DNA of 64,000 nucleotides. Origin: Enhydrobacter aerosaccus. GTDB taxonomy: Bacteria > Pseudomonadota > Alphaproteobacteria > Reyranellales > Reyranellaceae. The position numbers were made by a program, and so were the translations under genes. The DNA lies in NCBI GenBank assembly GCA_903915535.1, contig CAIWTJ010000043.1, positions 1 through 64,000 on the forward strand, in the 5' to 3' direction. A model generated the notes under the pieces. That model was not told the DNA's origin. It saw nothing but the letters and a program-made list of their open reading frames with translations, and made no database searches. Positions 1-7,880 of the stretch are shown here, in pieces. Numbering within the stretch: the stretch's first letter is position 1; each line of letters opens with the position of its first letter.

Positions 1-816
1 CAGCATCTCGTCGACGTTCTTGGACGTGATGTCGTATTCCTCGGCCTCGATCATCGCATACTGCGACCAGCGCACGATGTCGGCGAACTGGTTGTCGCCA
101 TGGCGCACGGCCGGCGCCAGCGGCTCCTTGGAGATGATCTCGGGCAGGATGATGAAGTCCTCGGGTTTGGCCGGCGGCGGCACGTTCGCCGCGCGCGTCG
201 AATAGAGACGCGAACTGTCGCCCGTATAGACGTCGCAGCGGCCGGCGAAGAAGGCCTGGCGGATCTGGTCCATGTCCTCGATCACGACGGGCTTGATCGT
301 GAGCTTGTTGGCGCGGGCGAAGTCGGCGAGGTTGAGTTCGGTCGTGCTGCCCGACGGCACGCAGACGCTGGCGCCGTTGATCTCCTTGGCGCTCTTCACG
401 CCGAGTTTCTTGTTCACCAGGAAGCCCTGGCCGTCATAGTAGGTGACGGCGGTGAAATCGAGGCCGAGCGACGTGTCGCGGCTCAGCGTCGCCGTGGTGT
501 TGTTCGACAGCATGTCGACTTCGCCCGACTGCAGCGCGGTAAAACGCTGCTGGCCGCTCACCGGAACGTATTTCACTTTCTCCGCGTCGCCGAAGATGGC
601 GGCGGAGACGGCGCGGCAGACATCGACGTCGAGGCCGGTCCACTTGCCCTGGCTGTCGACGACCATGAAGCCCGCGAGCCCGTTGGCGGCAATGCCGCAG
701 ATCAGCGAGCCGCGCGCCTTAATGGCGTCTAGGTCCTTGCCGGCCTGGGCGCCGCCCGACATCGCGGTCAGCGCGACAAGCATGGCTCCGCCGGCGATGA
801 ATTTTCCAAACGTCAA
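1..816 (-). CDS. aapJ: General L-amino acid ABC transporter substrate-binding protein (AapJ-type), 3' end outside the window
   Basis: Periplasmic binding protein of a broad-specificity amino acid ABC importer (SBP family 3). The visible 272 residues begin with a signal peptide ending in GGAQA. They continue with the family motifs RGSLICGIAANGLAGF, LDVDVCRAVSAAIFGD, VKYVPVSGQQRFTALQSGEVD and LSNNTTATLSRD, then a KEINGASVCVPSGSTTE segment. Full-length AapJ proteins are about 340 residues, so roughly the last 70 lie beyond the window edge. I place the start at TTG 816 because it gives a complete signal peptide; the internal ATG at 783 would cut the n-region off. It lies 31 bases downstream of the M23 peptidase gene on the same strand. 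The permease and ATPase genes would be expected just outside the window. Confidence 0.9.
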   Translation of the reverse strand, partial: MTFGKFIAGGAMLVALTAMSGGAQAGKDLDAIKARGSLICGIAANGLAGFMVVDSQGKWTGLDVDVCRAVSAAIFGDAEKVKYVPVSGQQRFTALQSGEVDMLSNNTTATLSRDTSLGLDFTAVTYYDGQGFLVNKKLGVKSAKEINGASVCVPSGSTTELNLADFARANKLTIKPVVIEDMDQIRQAFFAGRCDVYTGDSSRLYSTRAANVPPPAKPEDFIILPEIISKEPLAPAVRHGDNQFADIVRWSQYAMIEAEEYDITSKNVDEML

Positions 817-847
817 AGTGTGGCTCCGACCGGCCGACCAGCGGCGT

Positions 848-2146
848 TTAGAGTTTGCCGAGACCCGAGGTTGCGCTCTTCGGGCCGAACGGATTGGTGC
901 TCCACGGCGCCGGGGCCTGCTGCTCGGCGCCGCTCTGCAGGCCGGTCGGCGGCGTGTAGGAGCTGCTCGCGGGCTTCTTCGCCTGGGAGGTGGCCGTCCG
1001 AATATCCTGCTGCCACTGGCGGAACGAGACCAGCGACTGGGCGTCGAGCTGGCCGTTGCCGTCCGCGGACATGTACTGCGCCGGATCGACGAACTGGCCG
1101 TTCACGATCGTGGAGAAGTGCAGATGCGGACCGGTCGAGCGGCCGGTCGAGCCGACATAGCCGATGATGTCGCCCTTGTGGACAGTGGTGCCCGGCGTCA
1201 TGCCCGGCGCGATGCGCGACATGTGGGCGTACAGCGTCTCGAAATTGTCGGCGTGAGAGATCTTAACCGTGCGGCCGTAGTTGTAATACCAATTGGCGTG
1301 GTTCACGACGCCGTCGGCGGCGGCATGGATCGGCTCGCCGACCTTGCCTTCGAAGTCGATGCCGTTGTGGAACGCGGTGCTCGTGGCGCGGCCGTAGTAG
1401 CGGCGGTTGCCGAACGGCGAGGAGATGCGCGAGTCGGGCTTGGGCTCGGCGAGGACCGTGCCGCCCAGACGCGAACCCTTGTCGTCGTACCAGCCCTCGG
1501 GCTGGTCGCTGGGCGCGTACCACCAGTAAGACTGCTTGGCCTTGCCGTCGCCGATCGAGGCGAACAGCAGGCGCGTCGTACCGTCGGTGGTCTGGCCCTT
1601 GATCATCTCGACCTTGGGGCCGGCCGGTCCGAAGCCCGAGAAAGCCTGGGAAACTTCCTTGTAGCTGGCGAGGCTCGAGCCGCCGGGAATGCTGCTGAAG
1701 GCGGCGGTGCTGGTCGCCTTGACCAGCGAGACCGATCCCGGGACCACGGCGTGCAGGCCGCTGGCGACGGGCAGATTGGGGCTCATGCCCGGCAGGTACT
1801 TGTCTTCCTCGCCTGCGACGGGAGCAACCGGCGCTGCGGCGACGACAGGTGCCGGAGCAACCGACGGCGTGGCAGCGGCCGCAGGAGCAGCAGCCTCGGC
1901 GGCATTATGCTCGGCGAGCCACTTGGCGTTCAGTTGATCGGCTTCCTGGGTCTCGGCCGGGGCCGGCTTGGCGGCGGCCTTGGGAACGACTTTGGTGATC
2001 TTCTTGGCGGGAACCTTGGTCACCTGCGCGGACGCGTCCGCAATCGCCACGAACTGCACCGTCGAAAGAGCCAAAACTACCGTTGCAACGACGTTAAAAA
2101 ACCGCCCCCGCTCGGCGCGCCCTTCGCGCGTCGTCGTGCCCACCAT
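848..2146 (-). CDS. M23 family metallopeptidase (LytM-type endopeptidase)
   Basis: Predicted periplasmic peptidoglycan endopeptidase of 432 residues. An N-terminal hydrophobic segment (about residues 17-40, ending ADASAQ) looks like a signal or anchor. It is followed by an Ala/Pro-rich linker to about residue 120 and a middle region without a recognised fold. The M23 domain spans roughly residues 235-370. Its zinc ligands are visible as HNGIDFEG (about 258-265) and HLHF (about 341-344), with the typical GEPIHAAADGVV and GDIIGYVGSTGRSTGPHLHF stretches. The active-site residues are intact, so catalysis is expected, unlike degenerate EnvC/NlpD-type activators. The C-terminal 60 residues are low-complexity. 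A good ribosome site (GGGAGAGG) precedes ATG 2146. It may share a transcript with the downstream aapJ-like gene. Confidence 0.9.
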   Translation of the reverse strand: MVGTTTREGRAERGRFFNVVATVVLALSTVQFVAIADASAQVTKVPAKKITKVVPKAAAKPAPAETQEADQLNAKWLAEHNAAEAAAPAAAATPSVAPAPVVAAAPVAPVAGEEDKYLPGMSPNLPVASGLHAVVPGSVSLVKATSTAAFSSIPGGSSLASYKEVSQAFSGFGPAGPKVEMIKGQTTDGTTRLLFASIGDGKAKQSYWWYAPSDQPEGWYDDKGSRLGGTVLAEPKPDSRISSPFGNRRYYGRATSTAFHNGIDFEGKVGEPIHAAADGVVNHANWYYNYGRTVKISHADNFETLYAHMSRIAPGMTPGTTVHKGDIIGYVGSTGRSTGPHLHFSTIVNGQFVDPAQYMSADGNGQLDAQSLVSFRQWQQDIRTATSQAKKPASSSYTPPTGLQSGAEQQAPAPWSTNPFGPKSATSGLGKL

Positions 2147-2199
2147 TTAGCCTCTCCCGCTCCATTTCACGGATACTCAGACGCTTGAGGCATCGGTGT

Positions 2200-2223
2200 T
2201 TTCACCAACTCCCCTTGGTGAAA
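2200..2223. promoter_or_regulatory. Perfect 9-bp inverted repeat between divergent genes
   Basis: TTTCACCAA, six bases CTCCCC, then TTGGTGAAA. It lies in the 287-base gap between the divergent M23 and pirin genes, so no transcript needs terminating here. An operator or a leader hairpin for the M23 message is more likely than a terminator. The bound regulator is unknown. Confidence 0.4.
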
Positions 2224-2301
2224 CCCTTTATTTTTGCCTCGCGGACGATACTGCCGACCGAGGTTGCATGAGTCCATTAAAAAGTTGCAAAAATGCCACA
2301 G

Positions 2302-2330
2302 TTGGCCGAGGGGTCTTAACTCGTTGTAAT
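2302..2330 (+). promoter_or_regulatory. Possible sigma-70 promoter for the pirin gene
   Basis: TTGGCC and TGTAAT are separated by exactly 17 bases in a locally AT-rich stretch, about 100 bases upstream of the pirin start at 2434. The rest of the 2147-2433 gap holds no gene that I can support. Confidence 0.4.
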
Positions 2331-2433
2331 AAAATGAAATATCGCTTCATCCTGCAGCCAATTGTGGAAAAGAAGTCCGGGCAGAGTGTCGCGTTTGCTG
2401 CGATGCGAAGAACGATGTGGGAGGTTCCGATCC

Positions 2434-3315
2434 ATGACTGATCCGATCGAGGTACTGATTCAGGGCCGTTCCCACGACCTGGGACCGGGTTTCGCCGTCC
2501 GCCGCGTGCTGCCGAGCGTGAGGCGCCGCATGGTCGGCCCGTTCGTCTTCCTGGATCACTTCGGGCCCATGGTGATTCCGCCGGGCGGCGACGGCATGGA
2601 GGTTCGGCCCCATCCGCACATCGGCCTCGCCACCGTGACCTATCTGTTCGACGGCGGCATCTTCCATCGCGACAGCCTGGGCTACGCCCAGGCGATCCGT
2701 CCGGGTGATGTGAACTGGATGACAGCCGGCAGCGGCATCGCGCACTCCGAGCGCACGGAGCCCGAGATGAAGCGCACCGGCTTCACGATGCACGGCGTCC
2801 AGACCTGGGTGGCGCTGCCCAAGGCACATGAAGAGACGGCGCCGGCGTTCGAGCATGTCGAGGCGGCGAAGCTGCCGGCGTGGAGTGAAGGCGGCGCGTC
2901 GTTGCGGCTGATCGTCGGTACCTATGCTGGGCGCACGGCACCCACGACCCACTTCTCGCCGATCTTTTACGTCGGCGTGGAGATGGCGGCGGCAGCCAAG
3001 ATCGCCGTCACGCCCGAGCATGCCGAGCGCGGCGTCTATGTCTCCGAGGGGACCGTGATGATCGGAGATCGCCAGCTGGGCGTCGGCGATCTCGCCGTGC
3101 TCACGGCCGGAATGCCGGTCGACGTGCTGGCCGGGACGGCTGGCGCCAAGCTCATGCTGCTGGGCGGCGCGCCGCTCGACGGTCCGCGTCACATCTGGTG
3201 GAACTTCGTGTCCTCGTCCACGGAACGCATCGAGCAGGCCAAGGCCGACTGGAAGGAAGGCCGCTTCGCCAAGGTGCCGGGTGACAAGGAATTCATCCCG
3301 CTGCCCGACAAGTAA
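2434..3315 (+). CDS. Pirin family protein
   Basis: Bicupin of 293 residues. The metal site of the N-terminal cupin is complete: RPHPHIGLATVTYLFDG gives H60 and H62, and AGSGIAHSERTEPE gives H104 and E106. These match the His-His-His-Glu set of characterised pirins, some of which act as quercetin 2,3-dioxygenases. The C-terminal cupin runs from about residue 180. I chose ATG 2434 because GGGAGG lies nine bases upstream and MTDPIEVLIQ begins the family homology; an upstream in-frame ATG at 2362 would add unrelated residues. The physiological role of bacterial pirins is often unclear. The gene is convergent with the TRAP permease gene (13 bases between stops), and no terminator is visible there. 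Confidence 0.92.
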   Translation: MTDPIEVLIQGRSHDLGPGFAVRRVLPSVRRRMVGPFVFLDHFGPMVIPPGGDGMEVRPHPHIGLATVTYLFDGGIFHRDSLGYAQAIRPGDVNWMTAGSGIAHSERTEPEMKRTGFTMHGVQTWVALPKAHEETAPAFEHVEAAKLPAWSEGGASLRLIVGTYAGRTAPTTHFSPIFYVGVEMAAAAKIAVTPEHAERGVYVSEGTVMIGDRQLGVGDLAVLTAGMPVDVLAGTAGAKLMLLGGAPLDGPRHIWWNFVSSSTERIEQAKADWKEGRFAKVPGDKEFIPLPDK

Positions 3316-3328
3316 CCCCGACGGATAG

Positions 3329-4669
3329 CTACGGCGGACAGATGTAGCCCTGGCCGCTGGGGTTCTGGAAGCAGCCGACGGCTTGCGGCATCACCTGCTT
3401 CGGCAGCCACAGCACCGCGCTCGGCACGAAGATCGTGAAGACGATCGTGGTCAGGAACACGACGTAGATCGGCAGCGCGGCTTTCAAGGCGCGCGAGAAC
3501 GGCACGCCGACGAATTTGGAGGTCATCAGCAACACGAGGCCATAGGGCGGCGTGATCAGGCCGAAGGCGAGAGTCACGATCAGAACCACGCCCATGTGCA
3601 CCGGGTTGATGCTGCCGGCTTCGGTCAACGAATTCACCAGCGGCATGAAGATGATGATCGTGGGCACCGGCTCGATGAAGTCGCCGACGATGGTGAACAG
3701 CAGCACCAGCAGCAGCATGATCAGGTGCGGGTCGCTGCCGGCCATCGAGGTGATCCAGTCCGAGATCACGATGGCGCCGCGCAGGTAGGCCAGCATCCAG
3801 CCGAACGCGGTGGCGGCGGCGATGGTGATCAGCGGCAGCGAATAGATCAATCCGGCGGTGCAGAAGTCGTGCGGCAGCTTGCGGATATGCCGCGGATTGA
3901 GCAGCGGGACGACCACGAACAGGATCCAGCACACGGCCACGACGCCGGCCTCGGTGGGCGTGAACCAGCCGGTCAGGATGCCGCCCAGCAGGATCACCGG
4001 GATCATCAGCGGCAGCGCCGATTCCTTGGCGGCGGTGCCGATCTGGCCGAAGGTTGCGCGCGGACGGCGGATGCCGATCGGTCCGAAGAAATAGCAGTAG
4101 ATCATCAGGCCGATGCCGATCATGAAGCCCGGCAGGAAACCCGCCATGAACAGGCCCGCGATCGAGACATTGCCGACCGCGCCATAGACCACGGCGGTGA
4201 TCGAGGGCGGGACGAGGGCCGCGATGGTCGAGGCGGAGGCGATGATGGCCGCGATGAAGGGCGGGTCGTATCCCTCCTTGCGCATCGAGACACCGAGCGT
4301 GCGGCTCATCACGGCGGCATCGGCGGTGGTCGAGCCGGACATCTCCGAGAAGAACATGCTGAACACGGCCACGACCTGGCTGAGGCCGCCCTTGAGGTGG
4401 CCGACCAGCGTCAGCGACAGGTTGATGACCCGCTGCACGACATTGGCCGAGCTCATCAATTCGCCGACCAGCAGGAAGAAGGGGATGGCGAGCAGGGCCT
4501 CGGAGTCCACGCCGTCGAACATCTTCTGGACGATTGCGGCGAAGGTGACATCGGTGAAGGCGGCCCCGATGATCACGCCTGCGGTCAGCGAGAACGCCAC
4601 TGGTACGCCGAGATAGCCGAACACCAGGAACAGCGACGTCATGATCAGCAGGATGGTCGCGTTGTTCAT
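3329..4669 (-). CDS. dctM: TRAP transporter large permease, DctM family
   Basis: Ion-coupled transport subunit of a tripartite ATP-independent periplasmic transporter, 446 residues with about 12 membrane segments. Typical DctM stretches are visible: LLAIPFFLLVGELMSSANV near residue 60, MSGSTTADAAVMSRTLGVSM near 110-130, the LVPPSITAVVYG turn, and FGLITPPYGLVLLM near the C-terminus. Its ATG overlaps the stop of the small permease gene by four bases (ATGA), so the two are translationally coupled. It is the last gene of the dctP-dctQ-dctM operon. The C-terminal tail with two cysteines after residue 425 is slightly longer than usual. The substrate cannot be told from the permease; TRAP systems usually carry organic acids. 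Confidence 0.95.
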   Translation of the reverse strand: MNNATILLIMTSLFLVFGYLGVPVAFSLTAGVIIGAAFTDVTFAAIVQKMFDGVDSEALLAIPFFLLVGELMSSANVVQRVINLSLTLVGHLKGGLSQVVAVFSMFFSEMSGSTTADAAVMSRTLGVSMRKEGYDPPFIAAIIASASTIAALVPPSITAVVYGAVGNVSIAGLFMAGFLPGFMIGIGLMIYCYFFGPIGIRRPRATFGQIGTAAKESALPLMIPVILLGGILTGWFTPTEAGVVAVCWILFVVVPLLNPRHIRKLPHDFCTAGLIYSLPLITIAAATAFGWMLAYLRGAIVISDWITSMAGSDPHLIMLLLVLLFTIVGDFIEPVPTIIIFMPLVNSLTEAGSINPVHMGVVLIVTLAFGLITPPYGLVLLMTSKFVGVPFSRALKAALPIYVVFLTTIVFTIFVPSAVLWLPKQVMPQAVGCFQNPSGQGYICPP

Positions 4670-5220
4670 AGGTAGTTCGCCGCATCCTGCGCGGAGTCAT
4701 CGGCCGATTTCTCGAAGCCGTTCTTCCAGCCGTTGACGAGCTGCTCGAAGGCGAAGAGGGCGATCAGGGCGCCGCTGACCGGGATCGCGGCATAGAGCGA
4801 AGCGATCGGCGTCATCGACGGCATGCGGAAGCTCGAGAAGCCGCGTAGGAAGTTGATGTAGCCGAACCACGCGAGGAAAAGACCGACGGCGATTACGACG
4901 ACACGGATCGCGGACTCGATGACCAGCCGCGGCCGCCCGGTCATCGAATCGCCGATCGCCGCCAGGAAGAGATGATCGTTGCGCCGCGTCGCCACCGCCG
5001 CGCCGATGAAGATGCCGTAGATGAAGAAGGTCGAGGTGACCTCCTGCAGCCACAGCCACGGTGCGCCGATGGTGCGGGTGACGATGTCGCAGACCACGGA
5101 CGTGCAGAAGCCCGCCAGGGTGAATCCGCACAGCATCATCAGCACGGACTCAAGAGGATCGAGCGCCCGCCACTTCAGGTTCCGTTGCCGGTCGAGAACC
5201 AGCGAGCGCGCTTCCTGCAT
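4666..5220 (-). CDS. dctQ: TRAP transporter small permease, DctQ family
   Basis: Small membrane subunit of 184 residues with four predicted helices (about 25-45, 60-80, 100-120 and 140-160). It contains the DctQ-typical WLQEVTSTFFIYGIFIGAAVATRRNDHL segment between helices 2 and 3. I chose ATG 5220 because it gives a normal family length and overlaps the stop of dctP by one base (TAATG). Its own stop overlaps the dctM start by four bases. It partners DctM in the membrane. Confidence 0.93.
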   Translation of the reverse strand: MQEARSLVLDRQRNLKWRALDPLESVLMMLCGFTLAGFCTSVVCDIVTRTIGAPWLWLQEVTSTFFIYGIFIGAAVATRRNDHLFLAAIGDSMTGRPRLVIESAIRVVVIAVGLFLAWFGYINFLRGFSSFRMPSMTPIASLYAAIPVSGALIALFAFEQLVNGWKNGFEKSADDSAQDAANYL

Positions 5221-6221
5221 TACTGGATCGCGGAGATCAGCTGCTGAATCTTGGCGGCGTGGGGGCCGAGGTCCTTGGCCATCTTCTCGAGCATCGGCTG
5301 CGCGACCTTGAGGAAGCCCGACTTGTCGACGTCGACGATCTTGACGCCCAGTGCCTTCAGCTTGGTGGCCGACTGCGTCTCGAGATCGAGCGCCTTGGCC
5401 GGCTCCGTCTTGTTCACCTCGTCGGCGGCGGCCTGGACCCAGCCCTTCTGCTCGGCCGAGAGCGTCTGCCAGAGCTTGTCGCTCACCCACACAAAGCTGT
5501 TGTTGGCCTCGTGCTGCGTCATCGACATGACGGGCGCCACCTCATAGTGCTTGTTCACGAGATAGACGTTCACGCCGTTCTCGGCCACGTCCACGACGCC
5601 GGTCTGCAAGGAAGTGTAGACGCTGCCGAACGGCATGTGCACGGTCTGCGCCCCGTAGGCGGGGAACATCGTGTCCTCGGTCGCCGTCGCCTGAACGCGG
5701 ACCTTGAGACCCTTGATGTCGTCGATCTTCTTGATTTCTTTCTTGCTGTACATGTTGCGCAGGCCGAGCGTGGCGAGGCCGATCACGTGCGCGCCCTGCA
5801 CGGTCTCCTCGATCATGGTGCGCGCCGCCTTGGCCACTTCCGGATTGGCCATCGCCTTCTTGAGATGGTCTTCCGAGCGGAACAGGAAGTGCAGCGACAT
5901 CACGCCGGCCTGCGGCGAGAGGGTCGAGGAATTTGCCGACGACGTGATGCAGAACTCGATGTCGCCCGCCTTCAGGAGCTGCAGGACCTGCGGTTCCTGG
6001 CCGAGCTGGGCGCCCGGATACTGGTCGATCAGCATCGTGCCCTTGCTGAGTTCCTTCAGCTTGTCGGAGAAGATGGTGCCGGCGACGCCGAAGCCGGTCG
6101 TGGCCGGCTGGTCGTAGGCGAATTTGTAGTGCTTGGCCTGGGCCTGGGCGTCGACAGTCACCGCAAACGACAGGCAGGCGGCCAGGACAGCGGCCGAGCG
6201 TGCAAAATACGCTTTCGTCAT
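5220..6221 (-). CDS. dctP: TRAP transporter solute-binding protein, DctP family
   Basis: Periplasmic receptor of 333 residues. It has a signal peptide (MTKAYFARSAAVLAACLSFA, cleavage near AQA 25-29). The family core follows, including LKAGDIEFCITSS and GLKVRVQ with Arg175, which normally binds the carboxylate of the ligand. PFGSVYTSLQTGVVDVAENG follows, so an acidic ligand is expected. I prefer ATG 6221 to an upstream ATG at 6284 because GAGGGG lies just upstream and the signal peptide starts cleanly. It heads the dctPQM operon. The 79-base gap to the upstream solute-binding protein gene leaves open whether they share a promoter. Confidence 0.93.
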   Translation of the reverse strand: MTKAYFARSAAVLAACLSFAVTVDAQAQAKHYKFAYDQPATTGFGVAGTIFSDKLKELSKGTMLIDQYPGAQLGQEPQVLQLLKAGDIEFCITSSANSSTLSPQAGVMSLHFLFRSEDHLKKAMANPEVAKAARTMIEETVQGAHVIGLATLGLRNMYSKKEIKKIDDIKGLKVRVQATATEDTMFPAYGAQTVHMPFGSVYTSLQTGVVDVAENGVNVYLVNKHYEVAPVMSMTQHEANNSFVWVSDKLWQTLSAEQKGWVQAAADEVNKTEPAKALDLETQSATKLKALGVKIVDVDKSGFLKVAQPMLEKMAKDLGPHAAKIQQLISAIQ

Positions 6222-6300
6222 GGAGTTTCCCCTCGCTAAGTCGGCGGCCTGAACGACCGTCCGTTGTTGGGCGGAGGTTGGCATTTCGCGCGGCGCGCCG

Positions 6301-7869
6301 CTACTTCTTATCGACGTTCCAGAACACCGTTATGGGCGACGCAAGGTTGCCGCTGACGCTGCGCCGCCGCGCCAGAGGCTGGGTGTATTGACCGAGCGGC
6401 ACGGTGACGCCGAGATCCATCATGCGTTTCTGGACGGCCTCGGCGATCGTGTACTGCTTCTTGGGGTCGGTCTCGCGCACGAAGTCCATGCGCAGCTTCT
6501 CGATCTCCTCGTCGAGCGGCCAGCCGAACTGGGCGCGGTCGCCGCTCGCCTCGGAGTAGTGGTTGTTGATCGGATCGATCAGCAGGGTGACGGCCGCCGC
6601 CGTCAGCGAGATGTTCCAGCCGCCCTTGCCGATCGGGTCCTTGCGTGCGCGGCGGCTCACGACGGTCTGCCAGTCCATCGACTGCAGGTCGACCTTGAAT
6701 CCGCCCTGTTCCAGCAGCGTCTTGGCGACGGGCGCGAGATTGGTCAGCACGGCGAGGTCGGTCGACTGCAGCAGCACGATGGGGGTGCCGTCGTAGCCGG
6801 CTTCCTTCAGCAGCTTCTTCGACTCGGCGAAGTTCGACTCGAGGATGCCGTCGAAGCCGGCGTGGCTCTCCAGAGGCGTGCCGCACCCGAAGATCGCCTT
6901 GCAGGGCTTGAAATAGCGCGGGTCGCCGATCACGGCCTTCATGAAGTCGGTCTGGTTGAGGGCATATTCGGCGGCGCGCCGCACGCGCACGTCGTTGAAC
7001 GGCGGCTGCTTCCAGTTGAAGCGCAGGATGAAAGTCGCGCCGAGCTCATCGAGGATCACCGTCTCGACGTTCTTGTCCTTCTGGATCTCGGGCAACAGGT
7101 CGTGCGAGGGCTGCTCGATCATGTCGATCTCGCCCTTCTGCAGGGCGCTGATCGCCGTTTGGGCGTCGGGAATCGAGATCCACTCGATCCTGTCGAGTTT
7201 GGCGACCTTGCCGCCAGCCAGGCCCGATGGCGCTTCCTTGCGCGGCACGTAATTCGGATTGCGGACGTAGACCGTCTTCTCGCCGGGCTTCCACTCGTCC
7301 TTCTTGAAGATGAAGGGGCCCGAGCCCGTCGTGTCGGTGAGCTGCTGGGTGACCGGCAGCTCGGCCACGCGCTTGGGCATGATGAGGAGGGGAATCGAGG
7401 ACGAACGCGCGAGCGACGCCAGCATCAGCCCGAACGGCTCCTTGAGCGCGATTTCGAAAGTCTTGTCGTCGATCGCCTTCATCTCCTTGATGAACTTGGC
7501 GAAGACGCCGCCGACCACGTCCTTGTCGGTCCAGCGCTTGATCGAGGGGATGACATCGGCAGTGGTGACCGGCGCCCCGTCGTGCCACTTGAGGCCGTCG
7601 CGCAGGGTGAAGGTCCAGGTGAGCTTGTCGTCGCTCATCTTCCAGCTGTCGACCATCTGCGGCTGCGGCCGGAGCTTTTCGTCGAGCGCGAAGAGCTGGT
7701 CGTAGATCAGGAAGCCGTGGTTGCGCACGATATAGGCCGTGGTCCAGACCGGATCGATGATCTTGAGGTCGGACTGCATGACCACGCGCAGGGTCTTGGG
7801 ACTGGCTTGAGCCACTGCGGGGCCCGCCAACAGGAGTGGCGCGGCGGCAAGGAGCGTACGGCGCTTCAT
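6301..7869 (-). CDS. ABC transporter substrate-binding protein, family 5 (peptide/opine type)
   Basis: Periplasmic binding protein of 522 residues. It has a signal peptide (MKRRTLLAAAPLLLAGPAVAQA) and the family 5 core: TFTLRDGLKWHDGAPVTTADV near residue 85, a TGSGPF motif near 175, and DVRVRRAAEYALNQ near 290. These proteins bind oligopeptides, nickel chelates, opines or glutathione. No permease or ATPase gene of the Dpp/Opp type lies nearby, so it is an orphan or works with a distant transporter. ATG 7869 has GGAG seven bases upstream; ATG 7881, overlapping the stop of the M81 gene, is the alternative. The tight coupling to the M81 gene suggests its ligand is that enzyme's substrate or product. 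Confidence 0.92.
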   Translation of the reverse strand: MKRRTLLAAAPLLLAGPAVAQASPKTLRVVMQSDLKIIDPVWTTAYIVRNHGFLIYDQLFALDEKLRPQPQMVDSWKMSDDKLTWTFTLRDGLKWHDGAPVTTADVIPSIKRWTDKDVVGGVFAKFIKEMKAIDDKTFEIALKEPFGLMLASLARSSSIPLLIMPKRVAELPVTQQLTDTTGSGPFIFKKDEWKPGEKTVYVRNPNYVPRKEAPSGLAGGKVAKLDRIEWISIPDAQTAISALQKGEIDMIEQPSHDLLPEIQKDKNVETVILDELGATFILRFNWKQPPFNDVRVRRAAEYALNQTDFMKAVIGDPRYFKPCKAIFGCGTPLESHAGFDGILESNFAESKKLLKEAGYDGTPIVLLQSTDLAVLTNLAPVAKTLLEQGGFKVDLQSMDWQTVVSRRARKDPIGKGGWNISLTAAAVTLLIDPINNHYSEASGDRAQFGWPLDEEIEKLRMDFVRETDPKKQYTIAEAVQKRMMDLGVTVPLGQYTQPLARRRSVSGNLASPITVFWNVDKK

Positions 7870-7880
7870 GGCGATCTCCA

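Noticed and set aside
2196-2441. Small plus-strand frame of 81 codons in the pirin upstream gap
   Set aside because: No ribosome site or domain is seen. It overlaps the predicted promoter and runs into the pirin gene in another frame.
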